Source of the DNA: Acidimicrobiia bacterium
GTDB taxonomy: Bacteria > Actinomycetota > Acidimicrobiia > Acidimicrobiales > AC-14
Assembly (NCBI GenBank): GCA_023265045.1
Contig: JAHFUQ010000002.1
Coordinates: 1-64,000, forward strand
Reading direction: 5' to 3'
Length of the DNA stretch: 64,000 bases
The stretch's first letter is position 1, and each line of letters starts with the position of its first letter. The notes beneath the pieces are model-generated. The model searched no databases. It had not been told where the DNA came from and saw nothing but the letters and a program-made list of their open reading frames with translations. This document shows, one piece after another, positions 19,674-29,009 of this stretch. A program made the position numbers and the translations under genes.

Positions 19674-21950
19674 GTGAAAACCGCGATCGTCTCGACCTAT
19701 CCGCCGCGGTCTTGCGGTATCGGCACCTTCGCCAGAGACCTCCGCCAGGCGTTGTTGAGGGCGCCGCAGATCGACGACGTGGGGATCGTGTCGATCGTTC
19801 GCGAGGACACCGAACGGGCGCCTGAAGTCGTCCATCTGATCCGCCAAGACGTGCGCGGCGACTATGCGGCCGCCGCCCGGGCGCTCTGGCAGGGCGGCGC
19901 CGACGTCGTCATCCTGGAGCACGAGTACGGGATCTTCGGGGGGACCGACGGCGCCTATGTGCTGTCCCTGGCGGCGGAGCTCGGGCAGCCGTTCATCGTC
20001 ACCTTGCACACCATCCTGTCGATGCCAACGCCCAGCCAGGCGTCGATCGTCCGCGCCCTGGCCGACCGGGCGACGTTGGTCACCGTCTTCACCGAGACGG
20101 CGCGCAGCATGATGATCGAGGCCAACCTGGTCGACGACGCCAAGATCAGGGTCGTGCCCCACGGCGGGCCTGAACGGCTGGCCACGGGCGCGTCCGGCAA
20201 CGTCAAGCGCCGTCTGCGGTTGCCGTGGGGATCGAACTGGCTGGTCAGCGGCGACCAGGCCGCTTCGCTCACCGTGCTGGCGACGTTCGGACTGATCGGG
20301 CCGGGCAAGGGGATCGAGGTCGCCATCGAGGCGATGGCCACGATCGTGAGGAAGTATCCCGACACCGTCTACGTGATCGCGGGTCGCACCCACCCGGAGG
20401 TGGCGCGCCACGACGGCGAGCGCTACCGGCTGTCGCTCGAGCGCCTGGCGCGCCGGCTGGGCGTCTCCGACCACGTCCATTTCGACGACCGCTTCCTCAA
20501 CATGGAGGACCTGGCGACCCTGCTGGCGGCTACCGACATCTACGTCACGCCCTACGGGTCCAAGGAGCAGATCGTCTCGGGCTCGCTCACGTTCGCGCTG
20601 GCGGCCGGGTGCCCGGTCGTGTCGACGCCCTACTTCTACGCCACCGACATGCTGGCGTCCGGCGCTGGCGTCCTCTTTCCCTTTGGCGACGCCGACGCGA
20701 TGGCCGCGGCGGTGATCGAGCTCCTCGACGATCCCCATCGCTTAGAAAAGGCGCGGCTGGAAGCCGGGTCGATCGGCCACGAGCTGCTGTGGCCGACGGT
20801 CGGCCGGCGGATGGCGGAGGTGCTCGAGGAGGCAGTGGAGATCGGCGCGCAGGCCGAGCATGTCGCGTTTCGGGAACCGGCGGCCGAACCCCTCGCCGTC
20901 CTCCTGCCCCAGATCTGCCTCGACCATTTCTTCACCCTTGTCGACAGCGTCGGGATCATCCAGCACGCCGAGGGCTCGGTGCCCAACCGCCGGACGGGGT
21001 ACTGCGTGGACGACAGCGCCCGGCTCGCCATCGTCGCCGAGGGCCTGCGGCGGACGACCGGGCAGGCGAAGTTCTCACGGATCCTCGCCGAGTCGATCGG
21101 GTTCCTGCAGTACGCGTACGACGCGCCCGCCATGGGTATGCGCAACTTCATGTCCTACGACCGGCGCTGGTTGGACGAGCCCCACCTCGGCGACCACGTA
21201 GGCCGGGCCGTGTGGGGGCTGGGCGAGGTCATCGTCGGTTGCCGCCAGGCATCCATCGCCGAGCCTGCGATCCGGCTGTTCGACGAGTTGCTCCCGTCGG
21301 TCGAGCGCTGCGAATTCCCTCGCTCCATCGCCTACGGCTTGCTCGGGATCGCGCGTGCGTCAGAGCTGCTCGGCGACCGGCTGGACGACCTGCAACGCCG
21401 CCTCGCCAACCGCTTGCTCGACGCCTACCGCGAGCATCGCACCGCCGCCTGGCGGTGGTTCGAGCCGATGCTCACCTACGACAACGCACGCCTGTCGCAG
21501 GCCCTCATCGCCTCCGGACGCCGCCTCGGCGACCACCAGATGATGGACATCGGAGTGGAGACACTTGAATGGTGCGCAGGCCAATGCGGTGTCGGCGGCG
21601 ACTACATTCGGCTCGTCGGCAACGAGTGGCGCTCGAAGGGCGACCCCACCTTCAACGCCGGCGACGAGCAGCCGCTTGACGCGGCGGCGCTCGTCGAGGC
21701 GGAGGTTGAAGCGTTCCTCGTCACCAACGATCGCGCCCACGGTACCCACGCCCTGCAGGCGTTCGACTGGTTCCTCGGACGCAACCACTACGGCGTCCCT
21801 GTCTACGACTTTGCGACCGGAGGTTGCCACGATGGCATCGGACCGGGCGGCTTGAACCCCAACGAGGGCGCCGAGTCCACTCTTGCGTTCCTGTCCTCTC
21901 TGCTCGTCCTTGACGCCGCCGGCCTGCGCGCCACGGTGCCCGTGCAATGA
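19674..21950 (+). CDS. GT4-type glycosyltransferase with a large C-terminal glycosidase-like domain
   Basis: STYPPRSCGIGTFARDLRQAL, GPGKGIEVAIEAM, FALAAGCPVVSTPYFYATDML; C-terminal GYCVDDSARLAIVAEGL. GTG start. Confidence 0.85.
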   Translation: MKTAIVSTYPPRSCGIGTFARDLRQALLRAPQIDDVGIVSIVREDTERAPEVVHLIRQDVRGDYAAAARALWQGGADVVILEHEYGIFGGTDGAYVLSLAAELGQPFIVTLHTILSMPTPSQASIVRALADRATLVTVFTETARSMMIEANLVDDAKIRVVPHGGPERLATGASGNVKRRLRLPWGSNWLVSGDQAASLTVLATFGLIGPGKGIEVAIEAMATIVRKYPDTVYVIAGRTHPEVARHDGERYRLSLERLARRLGVSDHVHFDDRFLNMEDLATLLAATDIYVTPYGSKEQIVSGSLTFALAAGCPVVSTPYFYATDMLASGAGVLFPFGDADAMAAAVIELLDDPHRLEKARLEAGSIGHELLWPTVGRRMAEVLEEAVEIGAQAEHVAFREPAAEPLAVLLPQICLDHFFTLVDSVGIIQHAEGSVPNRRTGYCVDDSARLAIVAEGLRRTTGQAKFSRILAESIGFLQYAYDAPAMGMRNFMSYDRRWLDEPHLGDHVGRAVWGLGEVIVGCRQASIAEPAIRLFDELLPSVERCEFPRSIAYGLLGIARASELLGDRLDDLQRRLANRLLDAYREHRTAAWRWFEPMLTYDNARLSQALIASGRRLGDHQMMDIGVETLEWCAGQCGVGGDYIRLVGNEWRSKGDPTFNAGDEQPLDAAALVEAEVEAFLVTNDRAHGTHALQAFDWFLGRNHYGVPVYDFATGGCHDGIGPGGLNPNEGAESTLAFLSSLLVLDAAGLRATVPVQ

Positions 21951-22894
21951 CCGAGGCGCCGGCCCCCACGGGTCTTTTCGTCCGGTCGCCAGGAAACCCG
22001 ATCCTCGATCCGTCGCGCTGGCCGTATCTTGTCAACGCGGTCATGAACCCGGCGGCGACCATCGTCGGCGCAGAAACGCTGCTCGTGTGTCGCGTCGAGG
22101 ATTGCCGCGGCATCTCGCACTTGACCGTGGCCCGTTCGCCCGACGGGTACACCAACTGGCTCGTCGCCGACCACCCACTTCTTGCGCCGGACGAGAAGGT
22201 CGAAGGCGAGAAGTGGGGCCTCGAGGACCCGCGGGTGACACGTGTCGACGAGCTGGACCGGTGGGTCATCGCGTTCACGACGTACGGGGTGGGCGGGCCC
22301 AGCCTGTCGTTGGCGACGACATCGGACTTCCAAGCCGTCGAGCGCCTGGGCATGGTCATGGCGCCTGAGGACAAGAACGGCGCCCTGCTGCCGAGGCGGG
22401 CCGGCGGGGACTGGGTGCTGTTCCATCGGCCGGTCTCGGCCATGAACATGCGGGCCGACATCTGGCTCTCGCGTTCGAACGATCTCGGCAGTTGGACGGC
22501 GCCCCAGCACGTCATGTCGGCGCGTGAGGGGGCGTGGTGGGACTCAGCCCGGATCGGGGTGGGACCGCCACCCATCGAGACGAGCGAGGGCTGGCTGATG
22601 GTGTACCACGGCGTCCGGGTAACCGTCGCGGGCGCGCTCTACCGGGTGGGGCTGGCGCTCCTCGATCTCGACGATCCCAGCCAGGTGATCCGCCGTGCCG
22701 ACGAGTGGGTGCTCGGGCCGAGGGCCGAGTACGAGCTGTCGGGCGACGTGCCCGGTGTGGTGTTCCCGTGCGGGATGACCCACGACGCCGCGACCGACGA
22801 ACTGCGGCTCTACTACGGCGCGGCGGACACGTCGGTGGGCATGGCGACGGCGCCGCTCGCGGACGTCCTCGAGTACGTCATGCAGCCAAGTTAA
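21947..22894 (+). CDS. Glycoside hydrolase family 130-like (mannooligosaccharide phosphorylase-type)
   Basis: NPILDPSRWPYLVNAVMNPAATIV, GLEDPRVTRVD, WLMVYHGVRV; ATGA overlap with the upstream GT. Confidence 0.85.
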   Translation: MTEAPAPTGLFVRSPGNPILDPSRWPYLVNAVMNPAATIVGAETLLVCRVEDCRGISHLTVARSPDGYTNWLVADHPLLAPDEKVEGEKWGLEDPRVTRVDELDRWVIAFTTYGVGGPSLSLATTSDFQAVERLGMVMAPEDKNGALLPRRAGGDWVLFHRPVSAMNMRADIWLSRSNDLGSWTAPQHVMSAREGAWWDSARIGVGPPPIETSEGWLMVYHGVRVTVAGALYRVGLALLDLDDPSQVIRRADEWVLGPRAEYELSGDVPGVVFPCGMTHDAATDELRLYYGAADTSVGMATAPLADVLEYVMQPS

Positions 22895-22917
22895 GCGCCC
22901 GCCATTAACGTCAGGCC

Positions 22918-23598
22918 ATGCCCGCACCGCATGCGCCGTGGTCGCTCACCGGCGAGTGCGTACTGGCGTGGGCTCGCGGGCGAGGTCCGCACGGGAGCGA
23001 GCTGCCGGCCGATCTGCGGGCGTTGCCCGGGCCGTGCTGGGTCACGGCCGCCCGCTTCGAGACTTCGCCGGTGGGCCCGTACCTTGAGTTCGCCGTGAGC
23101 GAGCCCGCGCGCCTCGGGGCGCGGCCGGGGATGTGCGTGACGACGATGGTGGTCGACTCGCCGGACTCCCGTGTCGGCGGGCGCATGAACTGGGGCTTTC
23201 CCAAGGAGCTGGGCAAGCTTGTCTGGGAGGCGTCTGGTGACGAGCGGACCCTGACGTGGGAGGAGCGGGGCTTGCGGGTGCGCGCCGTGCCGGGCGGGCC
23301 AGCGGTGCCCGTGTTCCTCCCCATGCGCGCGTTGCAACGGCGCGCCGACGGGATGGTCGTCGTCCCCGCCCGGCTTCGCGGCCGGGCCCGAGTCAGCCGC
23401 ATCGAGATCGAGACGGCCGAGGACGACCCCCTCGGCGGCCTCGCCGGTCCCCACCGCGGTCTCCTCGTCGCCGGCCTCAAGCTCGTCGTCGACCCCGCCC
23501 GCCGCCCCCACGGCTTCGCCGCCACCCTCCGTGCCCCGCTGCGAGCGCCCGAGCCTGCACTATCGTTGGGCGGTCACAACGGCCATCGGGGCGATTAG
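22918..23598 (+). CDS. Acetoacetate decarboxylase-like protein
   Basis: PYLEFAVSEPARLG...NWGFPKELGKLVWEASGDE pattern; end runs close to the tRNA. Confidence 0.6.
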   Translation: MPAPHAPWSLTGECVLAWARGRGPHGSELPADLRALPGPCWVTAARFETSPVGPYLEFAVSEPARLGARPGMCVTTMVVDSPDSRVGGRMNWGFPKELGKLVWEASGDERTLTWEERGLRVRAVPGGPAVPVFLPMRALQRRADGMVVVPARLRGRARVSRIEIETAEDDPLGGLAGPHRGLLVAGLKLVVDPARRPHGFAATLRAPLRAPEPALSLGGHNGHRGD

Positions 23599-23660
23599 CT
23601 CAGCGGCAGAGCGCTGCCTTCACACGGCAGAGGTCGGGGGATCAAAACCCTCATCGCCCA
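23589..23660 (+). tRNA. tRNA-Val (CAC)
   Basis: Acceptor GGGCGAT/ATCGCCC, anticodon stem-loop CTGCC-TTCACAC-GGCAG, T-arm GGGGGATCAAAACCC; CCA not encoded. Confidence 0.92.
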
Positions 23661-23661
23661 C
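23616..23661 (+). other. att1: tRNA-Val 3'-end att core (left boundary of segment A)
   Basis: gccttcacacggcagaggtcgggggatcaaaaccctcatcgcccac; copies at 36329, ~50401 and ~51869. Confidence 0.85.
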
Positions 23662-23693
23662 TGTAAAAGTCCTGGTCAAAGCCTATGCTAGCT

Positions 23694-24860
23694 CTAGGCT
23701 AATGGCACTGACGCCGATTCACCCCGCGAAAACCCCGCGGGATTTTTCGACACTGGCAGTGCGAGGAGGTCACCGGCGGGCTCTGGCGGTGTCTTGGCGA
23801 AGCCGTCCAGGGCCGCCAGCACCGCCTCCTCGTGGCCCGGCAGGAGGTGCCCGTAGCGGTCGAGGACGAGCGCGACCGAGGTGTGCCCGGCCCATGTTGC
23901 GATCTGCTTGGGGCTCGCGCCGGCGGCGATCCAGAGCGAGACCGCCGTGTGGCGAAGGTCGTGCGGGCGCAGCGGAGCGAGGCGCGCTGCTTTGATCGCC
24001 GGCTGCCAATGCCGAGCACGCCACGCGTTGACACGGAGCGCGCCGCCGTCGGCTCCGGGGAAGACGAGATCATCCGGGCCTCCGCTTGAGAAGCGGCCGA
24101 GGTGCTCTGCAAGCGCGCTCGCAACCGACGCCGGGACCGGCACGGTGCGGTTGCCGGCGGAGGTCTTCGGTGCGTTGAAGATCAGCTCGCCCTTCACCTC
24201 GACGGCCGTCTCGATCACACGGACCTGGCGGCGAAGCAGGTCGACGCGGCCGCAGCGGAGACCGGCCAGCTCGCCCATTCGGAGACCGCAGTACCCGTCG
24301 AAGATCACCATCGCTCGATAGCGGGCGGGCATGGCGTCGGCAAGGGCGACGATCTCGCCCGGCGTCAGGAACCGCATCTCTTCTCGCTCGATCCTGGGAA
24401 GGTCGACGTTCCGGCACGGTGACTGAGCGATGAGGTCGCCGTCGACCGCAGCGCGCATGACCTTGGCGAGCGTCTGGTACGCCTTGTGGACAGTGGCTGG
24501 CGCGAGGCCCGACGCCGTCAGGTCGGCGACCCACGCGCGTACGTCAAGCTGCGAGATGCGTCCCAAGGCGTGGGTGCCAAACGCCGGCAGGACGTGGTTG
24601 CGCATGTACGACTCGTCGCGTGCTCGCGAGGACGGGCGGAGGTTCACGGTCGTCGCCCACCACCGCTCGACCCATTCGTCGAGGCGAGTGCGCGCTTGCA
24701 CGGGGTCGCGCCAGTCGCCGCGCTGCACGTCTGTGCCGACCCTCTCCAAGAAGCGCACGGCCTCTCGCTTGGTCGGGAAGGTCTGGCACCGCTCCCGCCC
24801 GTCGGGAGCCCGATAACGGGCCTCCCAGCGGCCGCTGGGGGCCTTCCGAACGTGACTCAT
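23694..24860 (-). CDS. int: Tyrosine recombinase/integrase
   Basis: LRPHDLRHTAVSLWIAAGASPKQIATWAGHTSVALVLDRYGHLLP; tRNA-adjacent. Confidence 0.95.
   Translation of the reverse strand: MSHVRKAPSGRWEARYRAPDGRERCQTFPTKREAVRFLERVGTDVQRGDWRDPVQARTRLDEWVERWWATTVNLRPSSRARDESYMRNHVLPAFGTHALGRISQLDVRAWVADLTASGLAPATVHKAYQTLAKVMRAAVDGDLIAQSPCRNVDLPRIEREEMRFLTPGEIVALADAMPARYRAMVIFDGYCGLRMGELAGLRCGRVDLLRRQVRVIETAVEVKGELIFNAPKTSAGNRTVPVPASVASALAEHLGRFSSGGPDDLVFPGADGGALRVNAWRARHWQPAIKAARLAPLRPHDLRHTAVSLWIAAGASPKQIATWAGHTSVALVLDRYGHLLPGHEEAVLAALDGFAKTPPEPAGDLLALPVSKNPAGFSRGESASVPLA
23721..23742 (+). repeat. Pair of 11-bp direct repeats (accccgcgaaa accccgcggga), possible arm-type site
   Basis: Direct reading; analogous 11-bp pairs near the other att copies. 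Confidence 0.6.
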
Positions 24861-24924
24861 GTCGCCACCTTCCCTGAGGCAGTACGGCGATTGTACCGGC
24901 GGGCGGTGACAGCCCACCGCGCGC

Positions 24925-25161
24925 TCAAAGCCGCGGCGGCCTACGCGCGTTGTCGATCCATGCCTCGATCTCGCTCGGGTCGAACCGCAAAAGATGCCCC
25001 CACTTGACGAGCGGAATTCGCTCCTCGGCAACGAGGCGTCGGACGTGCCGCACCGTTACGCCGAGTCTTGCGGCGACCCAGTTGATGTCGACGAGTTCTT
25101 TCTCTGAGGTCGCCCCACGAGCCACTGATCTCCTCGATCGGGCTGCTTGGCCGTTCATCAC
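24925..25161 (-). CDS. Helix-turn-helix excisionase-like protein
   Basis: VDINWVAARLGVTVRHVRRLVAEERIPLVKWGHLLRFDPSEIEAWI. Confidence 0.9.
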   Translation of the reverse strand: MMNGQAARSRRSVARGATSEKELVDINWVAARLGVTVRHVRRLVAEERIPLVKWGHLLRFDPSEIEAWIDNARRPPRL

Positions 25162-25449
25162 CCTGCCTCCTCCAAGCGTCTCCGTGACGCTCTACCCCTC
25201 ACTACTGGTGTCCGAGAAGCCCAAATCAGACAGAGAAATCCAAGAATCTTCGGAATCGCGATGGCGACGCAACAACCGTCGATGTCGACGACGCGAAGTC
25301 GCGCGCCGACGGAGGTCGTCGCGCCGACCCGACGACCGGCTATCCCGACCGGCATCGAGCGCCCGCTGCTGTCCGAGCCTGACCAGTACGCACTGTCACT
25401 GACCATAGATGCCAAAGACAGACTTCTCAGCACCGCAACATACCGTGCC

Positions 25450-25557
25450 GTACCGCGGCAACATAGAGTCTTTACACCGCGGCAAGCTTGCCACCATACT
25501 GACGAATGAAGGGGACACGATTGCAAGGCGTCGCCTTGCAGGAAGGGCGTCGCCGGC
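25450..25557 (+). promoter_or_regulatory. Candidate oriT / relaxase control region
   Basis: Perfect inverted repeats ggcaagcttgcc (25481-25492) and tgcaaggcg-t-cgccttgca (25522-25540); direct repeat accgcggcaa (25452, 25476); immediately 5' of the relaxase. Confidence 0.45.
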
Positions 25558-28500
25558 GTGGCGTGGATGCGGATGATGGGCGTCGACTCGGTCGAGTACC
25601 ACCGTGCCACGGTGCTCGCGCGCGGTGACGACCACCCCGGCCAGGCCCTCGCGTACTACGCCTCGCGAGGCGAGACGCCGCTCGTGTGGGGCGGCGCGGG
25701 AGCCCGCGGCCTCGGCCTGACCGGCGCCGTCACCGACGAGCAATACGAGGCGATCTACGGCCCGGGCGGGGCGTGCGACCCGACCACCGGCGAGCGTCTG
25801 GCCCACACCCGCCGTCCCGGGCTGGAGCTGGTGATCTCGGCCCACAAGTCCGTCGCCGAGCTGGGCGTGGTGGGACGGGCCGAGCACATGCACCAGATCA
25901 TGGACGCCGAGCGCGACGCCACCCTGGCCTACCTCGACGAGCTGACCCAGCGGGTGGGCGGCCGGCGCGGCGCGCAGGCGACGCGCGTCGGCGCCGAGGG
26001 CCTCGTCTACGCCACGGCCCGCCACGCCACCAGCCGCGCCGGCGACCCCTGCCCGCACGACCACGCGCTGGTGGCCAACGTTCTGCGCATGGACGACGAC
26101 GGGGGATGGAAGGCGGCCGACACCGCGCTCTGGCGCGAGCACCTGCACGCCGCCACCATGGCGGGGCGGATGGCGTCGGCGGCCAAGGCGGTCGAGCTGG
26201 GCTACGCCGTCGTCGCCGACCCCGGCCCCACGGGACGCCTCGGGCACTGGGCGGTGGCCGGCGTTCCCGACGAGGTCATGGACGTCCACTCCAAGCGGGC
26301 GGCGGAGATCCAGGCCGAGGTGGAGCGCACCGGCCACGACTCCTACCAGGCCCGCAACGTGGCCGCACGCGCCACCCGGGACCCCAAGCGCCACACGCCG
26401 GTGGGCGAGCTGATGGGCCGGTGGACGGCCGAAATCGAGGCGACGGGCTGGAGCGTCGAGGACCTGCGGGCCACGATCGACGCCGCAGCCCGGACCTGGG
26501 AGCCGCCCCGGCCATGGCTCCGAGACGACGAGCTGCGGCAGGCGGTGGCCGAGGCCCTCGCCCCCGACGGCCCCCTGGCGGCCCGCAAGGTGTTCTCCCG
26601 CCGGGACGTGGTGGTGGCCGTCGCCCCGTCGCTCTACGGCCGCCGGGCGTCGGAGCTGGAGCGGGTGGTCGACGCCACGCTGGCCCACGCCGAGGCCGTC
26701 CCATTGCTGCGGGTGGCGGGGGCGATCGAGCGCCCCTACGCCACCGCGACCACCATCGCCAGGGAGCAGGCGATCGCCGCCGAGGTCGACGCCCTGGCCC
26801 GGCGGGCCGACGCCCCGGCCGTGTCCCGGCCGGACGCGTGGGCGGCGCTGGCCCGGGGCCAGGTGGCGCTGGGCCGCCCCTTCACCCCCGGGCAGCGGGA
26901 GGCGGTGGAGGCGGCCCTCACCTCGGGCCGGGGGGTGGACCTGGTCGTCGGGGTGGCGGGCTCGGGCAAGACCACGGCCCTGGCCGCCGTCCGGGACGGC
27001 TTCGAGCGGGCCGGCTACCAGGTCATCGGGGCCTCGACGTCGGGTCAGGCGGCCCGCGCCCTGGGCCGCGAGGCGGGCATCGAGGAGAGCCGCACGCTGG
27101 CGTCGCTGCGCGGGCGGCTGGAGCGGGGGACGACCGCCCTCGGACCGCGCCACGTGGCCATCCTGGACGAGACGGCCATGACCGACGACGCCGACCTGCT
27201 CGCCTTCTTGGCCGCGGCGCGGGAGGCGAGGGCCAAGGTGGTGCTGGTGGGCGACCACCGCCAGCTCTCCTCCGTCGGCCCCGGCGGCGGCTTCGAGGCC
27301 CTGCTGCGCCGCCACCGCGACGCCGTGCACGTGCTCGGGGAGAACGTCCGCCAGCGGGACCCCGGTGAGCGGGCCGCCCTGGAGCGACTGCGGGCGGGCG
27401 ACGTGGCCGAGGCGGTGGAGTGGTGCGCCGCCAACGGACGGATCGTGGCCGCCCCCGACCGGGAGGCCGCCCTCGACGCCGCGGTGGCGGGATGGGCGGC
27501 CGACGTGGGCGTCGGCGCGCACACCGCCTTGTACGCGTGGCGGCGGGCCAACGTCGCCGATCTCAACCGCCGGGGCCGGGCGGAGTGGGACGCCATGGGC
27601 CGGCTGTCGGGCCCGGAGCTGGTCGCCCCCGGCGGCGCCGCCTACCGGGCCGGCGACCGCATCGTCACCCTCGCCCCCGGCCAGCGGGGCAAGAGCGTGA
27701 CCTCGGAGTGCGGGACCGTGCTGGCCGTCGACGTCCGCCGGGGCGAGCTGGCGGCGGTGATGGACGACGACGGCCGGGTCGTCCATTTCGGCGGCGACGA
27801 GGTCGACGGCGATCATCTGGCCCACAGCTACGCCGTCACCGTCCACCGGAGTCAGGGATCGACGGTGGAGCGGGCCCACGTCCTGGAGGACGGCGGCGGC
27901 CGGGAGCTGGCCTACGTGAAGATGAGCCGGGCCAAGGAGCGCTCCGTCGTCTACGCGGTGGCGGACGACCACGAGCAGGCGGTCGAGGACCTCGTCCGGG
28001 GCTGGTCGTCCTCCCGCCGGCTGCGCTGGGCCATCGACACGGGAATCCCGGCGCCCGAGCTCGAGGAGGCCGTCGCGCGCACGCCCGGCCTCGACCCCAG
28101 GACGGCGGCGGCGCTGCGCCGCGGGCGGCTGGTGGCCGAGCGCGACGCCGTCGTGGCCGCCGCGCCGGCGGACTGGCGGCCGCGGGTCATGCGCAACCTC
28201 GACGAGATCCTGGACCTCGGCCGTCGGCGCGACGACCTGGCACGCGGGACGGGCCGCTACGCCGACACCCCGGCCGGGGAGGCGGCGAGAGACCTGGCCG
28301 CGGCCACGCGCCGCCGCGAATGGGAGGAGCGCATGGCCGCGTCGCCGACGACGTCGCGATGGAGGCGGCGGTCCCACGCCCGGGAGGCGGAGGCGTGGGG
28401 CGGCCGCGAGGTGGAGGCCAAGAGCCGCTGGGAGCGCCTGGCCGGGCCCGAGCTGGCCCGCCTGGGCGTCGAGGAGGCGACGCTGCGCAGGGCCGACGAG

Positions 28501-28713
28501 GCGTTGCGCAACGGCGTGCGGATCCGCGGCGACTGGCTGGAGCAGCACCCCGAGGCGGCCCGGCGCGTCGCCCGCCTCGAGTCGGAGATCGATCGCCTGG
28601 AGCGGGTCATCGACCCGGAGGCGGCCACGATGGCGCAAGAGGTGGGCCGGACGCCGTGGGCCAGGGCGCCGGAGCGGGCTCACGTGCTCGAGGGTCCCGT
28701 GCTCGAACTGTGA
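25558..28713 (+). CDS. MobF-family relaxase with helicase domain (TrwC/TraA-like)
   Basis: N-terminal HDHALVANVLRM relaxase His motif; Walker A VGVAGSGKTTALAAV; UvrD-like SYAVTVHRSQGSTVERAHVL. Confidence 0.93.
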   Translation: MAWMRMMGVDSVEYHRATVLARGDDHPGQALAYYASRGETPLVWGGAGARGLGLTGAVTDEQYEAIYGPGGACDPTTGERLAHTRRPGLELVISAHKSVAELGVVGRAEHMHQIMDAERDATLAYLDELTQRVGGRRGAQATRVGAEGLVYATARHATSRAGDPCPHDHALVANVLRMDDDGGWKAADTALWREHLHAATMAGRMASAAKAVELGYAVVADPGPTGRLGHWAVAGVPDEVMDVHSKRAAEIQAEVERTGHDSYQARNVAARATRDPKRHTPVGELMGRWTAEIEATGWSVEDLRATIDAAARTWEPPRPWLRDDELRQAVAEALAPDGPLAARKVFSRRDVVVAVAPSLYGRRASELERVVDATLAHAEAVPLLRVAGAIERPYATATTIAREQAIAAEVDALARRADAPAVSRPDAWAALARGQVALGRPFTPGQREAVEAALTSGRGVDLVVGVAGSGKTTALAAVRDGFERAGYQVIGASTSGQAARALGREAGIEESRTLASLRGRLERGTTALGPRHVAILDETAMTDDADLLAFLAAAREARAKVVLVGDHRQLSSVGPGGGFEALLRRHRDAVHVLGENVRQRDPGERAALERLRAGDVAEAVEWCAANGRIVAAPDREAALDAAVAGWAADVGVGAHTALYAWRRANVADLNRRGRAEWDAMGRLSGPELVAPGGAAYRAGDRIVTLAPGQRGKSVTSECGTVLAVDVRRGELAAVMDDDGRVVHFGGDEVDGDHLAHSYAVTVHRSQGSTVERAHVLEDGGGRELAYVKMSRAKERSVVYAVADDHEQAVEDLVRGWSSSRRLRWAIDTGIPAPELEEAVARTPGLDPRTAAALRRGRLVAERDAVVAAAPADWRPRVMRNLDEILDLGRRRDDLARGTGRYADTPAGEAARDLAAATRRREWEERMAASPTTSRWRRRSHAREAEAWGGREVEAKSRWERLAGPELARLGVEEATLRRADEALRNGVRIRGDWLEQHPEAARRVARLESEIDRLERVIDPEAATMAQEVGRTPWARAPERAHVLEGPVLEL

Positions 28714-29009
28714 GAACGCGGCCAAGCCCGCCGCCACGGCGGTGGGCCGTCTCAATTGTCTTCTCGGGGGTGTCCCGCCGGCGTCAAGGCCACAGCCCTC
28801 CGGGCGGCGGCGGCGCCGCCGGCCTTGACCCCGCTGGCCGGTTTGCCCCGAGCACGACCCGCTGATCCGTCTGAGCGTCGGCGACGAGAAATCGGTGCGC
28901 GGAATCACTCAAGGCCGTTGCGCCGCCGTCCGATACCTGTAGATGCGCCCCGAACGGGGGCGACTGGCGGAGCGGGCTCCTGGCCCCCTCGGCGTACAGG
29001 GAGGCTGAC

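Noticed and set aside
28714-28775. Intrinsic terminator after the relaxase (gcccgccgc...gcggtgggc hairpin)
   Set aside because: Hairpin plausible but no clear T-run; not strong enough to call.
25396-28908. 1170-aa minus-strand ORF opposite the relaxase
   Set aside because: Low-complexity shadow ORF; the plus strand has clear relaxase/helicase motifs.
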